A stretch of 23,852 nucleotides of DNA, taken from the IMG/VR virus record IMGVR_UViG_3300049825_000463, positions 1 to 23,852 of that record, one strand, 5' to 3'. Under the pieces are notes generated by a model, which worked only from the letters and a program-made list of their open reading frames with translations, did not search any database and was not told the origin of the DNA. The stretch comes from a virus. Positions 19,332 to 23,852 of the stretch are shown here, piece after piece. Numbering within the stretch: the stretch's first letter is position 1; every line of letters begins with the position of its first letter. The translations under genes and the position numbers were made by a program.

Positions 19332-19717
19332 ACGAGATAACCGATGAAGGCCAGCGGCTTGCGGCTGATCTGACGAACGCTGAGGACCTGGTCCCGACTT
19401 GGTGTGCAGGCGACTTTGGCCCGAACTCCCCGTCAGTGCGCCTCGCCCTCTACCGCCTCTGCACCCGCTTCCTCGCTATGGAAGCTGATATGCGGGAGAT
19501 TGGGCATTGGACGGACACTAATCAGAACCGCGACATTGATTTCCAGGGCCGGTGGTCTGCCATTCAGTCCATCGCAGCCCCATACCGGATAGTTGAGACG
19601 GACCCGCTGATTGAGGCTTTGGAAGCGATCAGCGTATCCATTAATGCGCCGGTTTTTGCAGAAAAGCTCCGCGCCGAACTCGCCAAGCGCGGCATGGAAC
19701 TAGGGGAAGCGAAATGA
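19328..19717 (+). CDS. Unknown protein (129 aa)
   Basis: 129 residues, ATGA overlap. Mostly helical: ITDEGQRLAADLTNAEDL, SVRLALYRLCTRFLAMEADM, then DPLIEALEAISVSI and a C-terminal EKLRAELAKRG. A single Trp-Cys (TWCAGD) and no motif. Not recognised. It is the last gene of the coupled run before the helicase. Confidence 0.5.
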   Translation: MNEITDEGQRLAADLTNAEDLVPTWCAGDFGPNSPSVRLALYRLCTRFLAMEADMREIGHWTDTNQNRDIDFQGRWSAIQSIAAPYRIVETDPLIEALEAISVSINAPVFAEKLRAELAKRGMELGEAK

Positions 19718-19753
19718 ACGACGCCAACCTTACCGCTATCATGGAGTATTGAT

Positions 19754-21196
19754 ATGACCCGTGACATGCAACTAACTCCCGAGCAGCTAGCCTGTATCGA
19801 CTTCGCCCGCGAACAGCCCGACAACCTCCTCATCTCCGCCTTAGCCGGTGCCGCGAAGACCACCACCCTCGTCGAGTTAGCCAAGGCCCTCCCCGACGTC
19901 TCCATGCTCTGCCTCTCCTTCAACAAGAAGATTGCAGTTGAAATGCAGGAACGCCTCCCCAACAACTGCACGGCCATGACGCTTAACTCCCTCGGCCACC
20001 GCGTTTGGTCCGAGGCAACGGGCCGCCGCATCGCGATCGACTCTGGTAAGACCTATAACCTCGTCAAGGAAGCGATCGAAGAGCAAATCGGCACCGACCG
20101 CTCCACCCTCTACGAACAGATGGCAGAGCTTATGCAGATCGTCGACTTCGGAAAGGCCTGCGGTTACATACCCACCGGCACCCACGAGCGGGCGAAGCGC
20201 CTCTACGACGACGACTTCTTCCAACACATTGAGCAACAGCTATCCCCGCTCGCCCAGGACCTCGTCCGTGACGTTACTCTGCGATCGCTTAAGCTCGCCT
20301 TCGAGGGCAAGTGCGATTACAACGACCAAATTCTCATGCCGACCGTCTTCCACGGAGCCTTCCCTCGTCACCCGCTCGTCCTAGTTGACGAGGCCCAGGA
20401 CCTGTCGGCGCTAAATCACGCCATGCTGCGGAAGCTGGCGAAGAAGCGGTTAATTTGTGTGGGTGACACCTGTCAAGCCATCTACGGCTTCCGAGGTGCG
20501 CACGAAGACGGCATGACGAAACTCAAGACCGATTTCTCCATGACCGAGCTAACCCTAAGCGTCTCCTTCCGTTGCCCGATCGCGGTCGTAAAGCACGCCC
20601 ATTGGCGAGCGCCGCATATGAAGTGGCCGGAGTGGGCGACGCAAGGTTCCGTTACTTTCCTCGACTCGTGGCGCGCGTCCGACCTCGCCGAGAACGCTGC
20701 AATCATATGCCGAAACAACGCACCGCTATTCGGCATCGCAATTCGACTGCTCAAAAACGGCCGCCCCGGCCAGCTCGATGGCAAGGACATCATCACCTCG
20801 ATCACGAAAGTCATGCGAAAGTTCGGCGGGAGTGACATGCGGCAAGCCGATGTGCTTGACAAGATCGACTCGTGGGAGGCGCGGGAAAAGGAAAAGAACA
20901 AGCGCCGAGCGCATGGCCGGATTGAAGACCGCGCCGAATGTATGCGGATATTTGCGCGGGAAGGGGAGACGCTTGCCGACGGCCTGGCCTACGCGCAACA
21001 CCTGTTGCACTTACACAGCCCCCTCAAGCTAATGACCGGACACAAGGCAAAGGGCCTGGAGTTCGAGCATGTCTACTTCCTCGATCAAAAGTTGGTGGGA
21101 AGTGAAGACCAAGACCCGAACCTTCGTTACGTGATTATCACGCGGGCGAAGGAGACGCTGACATATATTAACTCGAAGGAGTTTTGTGATGGATGA
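19754..21196 (+). CDS. UvrD/Rep-type superfamily 1 DNA helicase
   Basis: 480 residues with GGAG 7 nt before the ATG. SF1 motifs in order: Q-motif region (LTPEQLACIDFA, 7-18), motif I SALAGAAKTTT (28-38, Lys35), Ia-like SFNKKIA (55-61), motif II VLVDEAQDL (209-217), motif III ICVGDTCQAIYGFRG (234-248), IV-like LSVSFRCP (268-275), V MTGHKAKGLEF (427-437) and VI LRYVIITRAKETL (457-469). The P-loop has Ala-Ala where UvrD has Gly-Thr-Gly, a variant seen in phage helicases. Shorter than cellular UvrD (about 720), with reduced 1B/2B regions. ATP-driven unwinding in phage replication or recombination is inferred. Confidence 0.92.
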   Translation: MTRDMQLTPEQLACIDFAREQPDNLLISALAGAAKTTTLVELAKALPDVSMLCLSFNKKIAVEMQERLPNNCTAMTLNSLGHRVWSEATGRRIAIDSGKTYNLVKEAIEEQIGTDRSTLYEQMAELMQIVDFGKACGYIPTGTHERAKRLYDDDFFQHIEQQLSPLAQDLVRDVTLRSLKLAFEGKCDYNDQILMPTVFHGAFPRHPLVLVDEAQDLSALNHAMLRKLAKKRLICVGDTCQAIYGFRGAHEDGMTKLKTDFSMTELTLSVSFRCPIAVVKHAHWRAPHMKWPEWATQGSVTFLDSWRASDLAENAAIICRNNAPLFGIAIRLLKNGRPGQLDGKDIITSITKVMRKFGGSDMRQADVLDKIDSWEAREKEKNKRRAHGRIEDRAECMRIFAREGETLADGLAYAQHLLHLHSPLKLMTGHKAKGLEFEHVYFLDQKLVGSEDQDPNLRYVIITRAKETLTYINSKEFCDG

Positions 21197-21416
21197 AATC
21201 GAATGCCCTGATTGCGAGGGCCACGGGTGGACGCACGGGGGTCTTACTGAGTGCACGGCCTGCAAAGGCAAGGGCTGGCGCGAACCGACCGAAGAGGAGG
21301 CCAACACTTTGGCAGAGGCTGCATATGATCGCCAGTTTGAAGACGAACCGCCGATGAGCTTTGCCGAGCGCACTGAAATGCAGGCTAAACGCGATGCACA
21401 ATGGGGCGCAGCATGA
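21189..21416 (+). CDS. DnaJ-type zinc-finger small protein (75 aa)
   Basis: Start at the ATG at 21189, with AAGGAG 7 nt upstream, inside the last codons of the helicase; a GTG at 21186 is less well placed. Two CxxCxGxG repeats (Cys6/Cys9 CPDCEGHG and Cys22/Cys25 CTACKGKG) would bind one zinc as in the DnaJ central domain. The rest is acidic and helical (EEEANTLAEAAYDRQ). Translationally linked to the helicase, so perhaps a partner; no J-domain is present. Confidence 0.72.
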   Translation: MDEIECPDCEGHGWTHGGLTECTACKGKGWREPTEEEANTLAEAAYDRQFEDEPPMSFAERTEMQAKRDAQWGAA

Positions 21417-21465
21417 TATGGCCCATTTCCCTTGGCAACCATATGGCCGCCCCTCACATTCCCCA

Positions 21466-21494
21466 TTGACACATACCGCCCCAATCCGTATCAT
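21466..21494 (+). promoter_or_regulatory. Strong sigma-70-like promoter
   Basis: TTGACA (21466-21471), exact 17-nt spacer, TATCAT (21489-21494): the best consensus match in the window. It would give a leader of about 30 nt with AAAGGA before the ATG at 21532. A CATACC motif starts directly after the -35 box, and TATGGC-like copies lie at 21418 and 21441. Confidence 0.7.
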
Positions 21495-21531
21495 CACCGG
21501 GCGCACCGTCGCATAACCAAAGGAAACCAAA

Positions 21532-22029
21532 ATGCCCAAGCTGATCAATGGAGTTGCCTACGAGATTTCCCAGCCCTACGCTGAAGGCCATGTTGTTACC
21601 GAAGCTGAAGCCCGTGTCCTCAACCAGACCAGGGCCGAAAACATCGGCAACAACCTGCGCGCAAAGCTGAAAGAACAGGCGGAAGCCGGTGCTTCGACCG
21701 AAGTCCTCGCCGCCCTCGTCTCCGAACTCGACTCGACCTACGTCTTCACCCTGGCCGGCGCTCGCCAGTCGCGCCAGCTCGATCCCTACGAGCGCGAAGC
21801 CACGAAGATCGCTCGCGAGATGCTCAAGACCCACCTCGGCGAGTCGGGCCGGAAGCTCACCGTGGCTCCCGAAGGCCTCACCAAGGAAGAGTGGGAAGAG
21901 AAGGTCGAAAGCGAAGTCGATCGTATCGCGGCGCTCGATGCCGTGGTCAAGGCCGCTCGCCAGCGGGTCGATGCGAAGAAGAAGCAGGCGGATAGCCTGA
22001 TGGAAGCGCTGGCCGACGCTTCGCTCTAA
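21532..22029 (+). CDS. Conserved phage protein of unknown function (165 aa)
   Basis: 165 residues with AAAGGA and a strong promoter upstream. The N-terminus MPKLINGVAYEISQPYAEGH is followed by EAEARVLNQTRAENIGNNLRAKLKEQ (about residues 24-49), a pattern I recall from many phages without assigned function. The remainder is charged and helical (LTKEEWEEKVESEVDRIAAL, VVKAARQRVDAKKKQADSLM), perhaps a coiled coil. Its isolated strong promoter and downstream hairpins suggest high expression, like the 169-residue protein at 11441. A DNA-binding or structural early protein is possible but not shown. Confidence 0.75.
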   Translation: MPKLINGVAYEISQPYAEGHVVTEAEARVLNQTRAENIGNNLRAKLKEQAEAGASTEVLAALVSELDSTYVFTLAGARQSRQLDPYEREATKIAREMLKTHLGESGRKLTVAPEGLTKEEWEEKVESEVDRIAALDAVVKAARQRVDAKKKQADSLMEALADASL

Positions 22030-22067
22030 ACGTTCCTCCGCGCGGGTTGCACTTCGCGGAGTTCGGT

Positions 22068-22102
22068 GCCCCTCCCCTGTATTGCATGTCCGGGGGAGGG
22101 GC
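22068..22102 (+). terminator. GC-rich hairpin (terminator-like, no T-run)
   Basis: GCCCCTCCCC (22068-22077) pairs perfectly with GGGGAGGGGC (22093-22102), loop of 15 nt. It lacks a T-run, so it may be an RNA stabiliser or part of a switch with the next hairpin rather than a terminator on its own. Confidence 0.55.
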
Positions 22103-22120
22103 ATTACCGTGACAACAGAT

Positions 22121-22168
22121 GAGTCTCCGGGGTCGCCCCCTCCCCTACCCCGGAGGCTCTTCTATTTT
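22121..22168 (+). terminator. Probable intrinsic terminator or attenuator
   Basis: GAGTCTCCGGGG (22121-22132) pairs with CCCCGGAGGCTC (22148-22159) as a 12-bp stem with one G-T pair, followed by TTCTATTTT (22160-22168). The loop carries CCCCTCCCC (22137-22145), complementary to the 3' arm of the preceding hairpin. Confidence 0.65.
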
Positions 22169-22182
22169 CATGGAGACCTACA

Positions 22183-22491
22183 ATGACCACAATCCAATGC
22201 ACCCTCGCCGGCGCCAACTTCCGCCCGGGCGAGGCTCGCACCGTTTGCAAGTCCCTTCAAATCGGTGAAACCGCGATGCTCGAGACGGATGGCGATAACC
22301 CCTACGACTCAAACGCCGTCCGTGTTATCGCCCAGGACGAGTTCATCGGCTTCGTGCCCAAGTCGGACAACGCGCCGATCTTTGCGGCCCTCGAACGCGG
22401 CGAGGAAGTGACGGTCGAAATCATCGGCTTCGAGTCGTCGATCAAACCGATCCTCGAGATCACCTTGTCGGACGAGTTGAACTTCGAGTGA
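22183..22491 (+). CDS. Stand-alone HIRAN-domain protein
   Basis: 102 residues with GGAG 7 nt before the ATG. The whole protein fits a HIRAN domain: LAGANFRPGEAR (8-19), IGETAMLETDGDNPYDSNAVRVI (27-49, with the hallmark (D/E)xxNPxDxNAV), FIGFVPKSDNAPIFAALERGEEVTVEI (54-80). HIRAN domains (as in HLTF and bacterial relatives) bind DNA ends, especially 3'-OH single-stranded ends at stalled forks. In phages they often appear alone. Its location downstream of the helicase and upstream of a nuclease suggests a fork or recombination role. The next gene starts inside its stop (GTGA). Confidence 0.85.
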   Translation: MTTIQCTLAGANFRPGEARTVCKSLQIGETAMLETDGDNPYDSNAVRVIAQDEFIGFVPKSDNAPIFAALERGEEVTVEIIGFESSIKPILEITLSDELNFE

Positions 22492-22700
22492 GCCTTGCGT
22501 TCACCGAAATCCTCTACGACGCAACCCGTTCCCCGTTCGGCCTCGTAGTCGAGACCTCCGACCCCGAGCGTCTCCGCCAGCGCCTCTACGCCATCCGCAA
22601 GGACAACCCGGATTTTTCCGCTCTCGCCTTCGTAATATCCCCCTTCAATCCCCGCGATCTCTGGGTCCTAAACCGGACCGGAAAGGACTCCCATGAGTGA
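22488..22700 (+). CDS. Small unknown phage protein (70 aa)
   Basis: 70 residues with a GTG start at 22488 overlapping the HIRAN stop. Sequence LAFTEILYDATRSPFGLVVETSDPERLRQRLYAIRK, then DFSALAFVISPFNPRDLWVLNR: an alternating strand-helix-strand plan that recurs in phage early operons without known function. Coupled to both neighbours, so likely part of the same functional set. Confidence 0.62.
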   Translation: MSLAFTEILYDATRSPFGLVVETSDPERLRQRLYAIRKDNPDFSALAFVISPFNPRDLWVLNRTGKDSHE

Positions 22701-22875
22701 TGAGACTCTACAAAAACATACAATGAACCTGTTCCCCGGTGACTACGAGAAGCTACAGCAACTCTATCCCGACGTTGGAGCCGGTCCGATTATTCGCCGC
22801 GTGGTCCGCTCGTTCATCGAACAGATCGAGCGAGGCGGGGACGGCTTTGATCCGAAAGTGGAGGTGAAGCTGTGA
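22693..22875 (+). CDS. Ribbon-helix-helix-like small protein (60 aa)
   Basis: 60 residues, overlapping the previous gene by 8 nt. One strand (LQKHTMNLFPGDYEKL) followed by two helices (YEKLQQLYPDVGA, PIIRRVVRSFIEQIE) matches the Arc/CopG ribbon-helix-helix plan. Such proteins are dimeric DNA binders and usually repressors, recognising short inverted repeats. It is the only clear candidate repressor in the window, so it could act on the dyads found in the control regions; that link is a guess. Confidence 0.68.
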   Translation: MSDETLQKHTMNLFPGDYEKLQQLYPDVGAGPIIRRVVRSFIEQIERGGDGFDPKVEVKL

Positions 22876-23069
22876 CTGACATAGCCACCCTCTTCGCCCG
22901 CGATCCTCTCCTCCTAACCCGGCCTGACATCGACTCCATCATCGACGAGATGCAGAAGTCCCGTCACGCCTTCAACCTCGGCAACAAGTCGGCGGGATCA
23001 ACCAAGCCGAAGACGGAGAAGCAAAAGGCAATGGCTGACCTTGTGAGCAAGATCGACATCTCCATCTAG
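22872..23069 (+). CDS. Small conserved phage protein (65 aa)
   Basis: 65 residues with a GTG start at 22872, GTGA overlap. TDIATLFARDPLLLTRPDIDSIIDEMQKSRHAFNLG (about residues 2-37) is a pattern I recall from phage replication regions; the middle is basic (KSAGSTKPKTEKQKA) and the end is a short helix. Function unknown. Confidence 0.6.
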   Translation: MTDIATLFARDPLLLTRPDIDSIIDEMQKSRHAFNLGNKSAGSTKPKTEKQKAMADLVSKIDISI

Positions 23070-23080
23070 GAACCCTCGAC

Positions 23081-23524
23081 ATGCACACGCTAGATCAACT
23101 TCAAAAAATACTTCGGTATGAAAAAGATTCCGGTAAGTTCTATTGGATAAAGGGGCGAAAAGGAACCGCTGCTGGAGCCGAGGCTCGCAATAAAGATCGT
23201 CGCGGTTATATAAGAATTACTGTTGATGGAGTGCATTACTATGCACATCGACTTGTTTGGCTGTTTGAAACGGACAACTGGCCGAAGAATGACATTGACC
23301 ATATCGACCAGTTGAAATCCAACAATAAGTTTGAAAACTTAAGGGACGTTACCCGCAGTGAAAACATGATGAACCGGCCCGCCCCCAGTCAAAATATCTC
23401 CGGATATAAGGGCGTTCAGTGGCATCAAAAGCTTGGTAAATGGATGGTGCGTAAGCGTCGTAAATATATTGGCGTTTTTGAAGATATAAATTTAGCCGCA
23501 AAAGCTTACGAGGTTGCGACATGA
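23081..23524 (+). CDS. HNH homing-type endonuclease with AP2 DNA-binding domain
   Basis: 147 residues with TAGGA upstream of the ATG. An N-terminal domain YEKDSGKFYWI and RRGYIRITVDGVHYYAHRLVWLFETDNWP (His56), then HNH core DIDHIDQLKSNNKFENLRDVT (71-91, with His74, Asn82 and Asn86) typical of HNH_3-type homing nucleases. Residues 107-146 (SGYKGVQWHQKLGKWMVRKRRKYIGVF...AAKAYEVA) form an AP2 domain. AP2 domains in this family usually continue about 10-15 residues beyond the AAKAY helix, so the C-terminus seems clipped where the next ATG begins. AT-rich compared with its surroundings: a mobile, free-standing nuclease gene. Confidence 0.88.
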   Translation: MHTLDQLQKILRYEKDSGKFYWIKGRKGTAAGAEARNKDRRGYIRITVDGVHYYAHRLVWLFETDNWPKNDIDHIDQLKSNNKFENLRDVTRSENMMNRPAPSQNISGYKGVQWHQKLGKWMVRKRRKYIGVFEDINLAAKAYEVAT

Positions 23525-23852
23525 CACAGCTTCTTTCTTTCGATAGTAACGGAATACAGTTTGGCTGGGATTCCACCTCAATTAAAATAAGTCAGGAATG
23601 TTTATACAAATATAAGTTGAAGATGATTGACGGCTGGACCCCGCACAGGCGTTCCGTCCATCTCGACTTCGGCATGTGGTATGCAACGGCGCTCGAATGT
23701 TTCCACAAATACCGCGCCGATGGTCTGGACTTCGAAGACGCCCTCGCCGAGGTGATCCATGAAGCCCTCACTGAGTCGTGGGTCTATGACACCGACGAGG
23801 CTGGTGATCCCATCCCCGGAACCGGCGCTCCTTGGGAGTCCGACCACGCAGC
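23521..23852 (+). CDS. Probable PD-(D/E)XK (RecB/Cas4-like) nuclease, N-terminal part only
   Basis: 110 complete codons to the right edge; the ATG at 23521 overlaps the HNH stop (ATGA). The start (GWDSTSIKISQECLYKYKLKMIDGW, then RSVHLDFGMWYATALECFHKYRA, about residues 15-66) follows the family plan of a Ser-x-(I/L)-x-x-(C)-x-x-(Y/F) helix and an (L/F)xFGxxxHxxLE helix, with Ala-Thr-Ala where the usual His would be. The catalytic D...ExK part lies beyond the window, so activity cannot be judged. Probably a phage exonuclease. The first about 110 nt are AT-rich like the HNH gene; the rest is GC-rich. Confidence 0.6.
   Translation, partial: MTQLLSFDSNGIQFGWDSTSIKISQECLYKYKLKMIDGWTPHRRSVHLDFGMWYATALECFHKYRADGLDFEDALAEVIHEALTESWVYDTDEAGDPIPGTGAPWESDHA

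Noticed and set aside
19714-19752. 12-codon frame between the 129-residue gene and the helicase
   Set aside because: It overlaps the previous stop (ATGA) but is too short to support as a gene; it may couple translation to the helicase.
1-23852. CRISPR array, IS element, integrase or complete tRNA gene
   Set aside because: No regularly spaced repeats, transposase, recombinase motif or closed cloverleaf found on either strand by eye.

Overview
The window is a GC-rich stretch of a tailed double-stranded DNA phage (or prophage) genome with podovirus-type virion genes. The gene arrangement, GC-rich codon use and frequent GTG starts suggest a GC-rich proteobacterial host, but nothing in the window names the host. 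No rRNA, complete tRNA, CRISPR array, IS element, integrase, lysis gene or DNA polymerase is visible.

Two divergent transcription units meet at about 11.1-11.4 kb. The left unit (minus strand, 1-11.1 kb) is the packaging and virion module. Read in its direction of transcription it holds a small-terminase-like protein; three virion/fibre-like proteins (one with short repeats, one with a signal peptide); the large terminase; two tiny proteins that look related; the portal; a Bbp19-like protein; an acidic scaffold-like protein whose start lies inside the Bbp19-like gene; the major capsid protein; a Bbp16-like cement protein; a 65-residue protein; a T7 gp11-like tail adaptor; and the start of a nozzle/tail-tubular-B-like protein cut by the left edge. 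The portal-Bbp19-scaffold-capsid-cement order resembles Bordetella phage BPP-1, combined with a T7-like short-tail adaptor and nozzle.

The right unit (plus strand, 11.4-23.9 kb) is the early/accessory and replication module. It starts with a conserved but unassigned 169-residue protein behind a sigma-70-like promoter and ahead of a clear intrinsic terminator. A noncoding region of about 0.46 kb follows, rich in CCATAC/GTATGG motifs and dyads. After a set of tiny genes (29-57 residues) comes a dense run of about 22 small genes from 13.5 to 19.7 kb, mostly joined by ATGA/GTGA overlaps. These include zinc-binding, membrane and MazG-like proteins and many unknowns. The last third carries DNA-metabolism genes: a UvrD/Rep-type SF1 helicase, a small DnaJ-type zinc protein, a conserved 165-residue protein behind the best promoter in the window, a stand-alone HIRAN protein, a ribbon-helix-helix-like protein, an HNH-AP2 homing-type endonuclease, and the start of a probable PD-(D/E)XK (RecB/Cas4-like) nuclease cut by the right edge.

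The most interesting signals are regulatory: the CCATAC/GTATGG cluster at the divergent control region, a possible leaderless promoter ahead of the Bbp19-like gene, and two hairpins with mutually complementary arms between 22.07 and 22.17 kb. All family assignments come from reading motifs by eye; no search was run.
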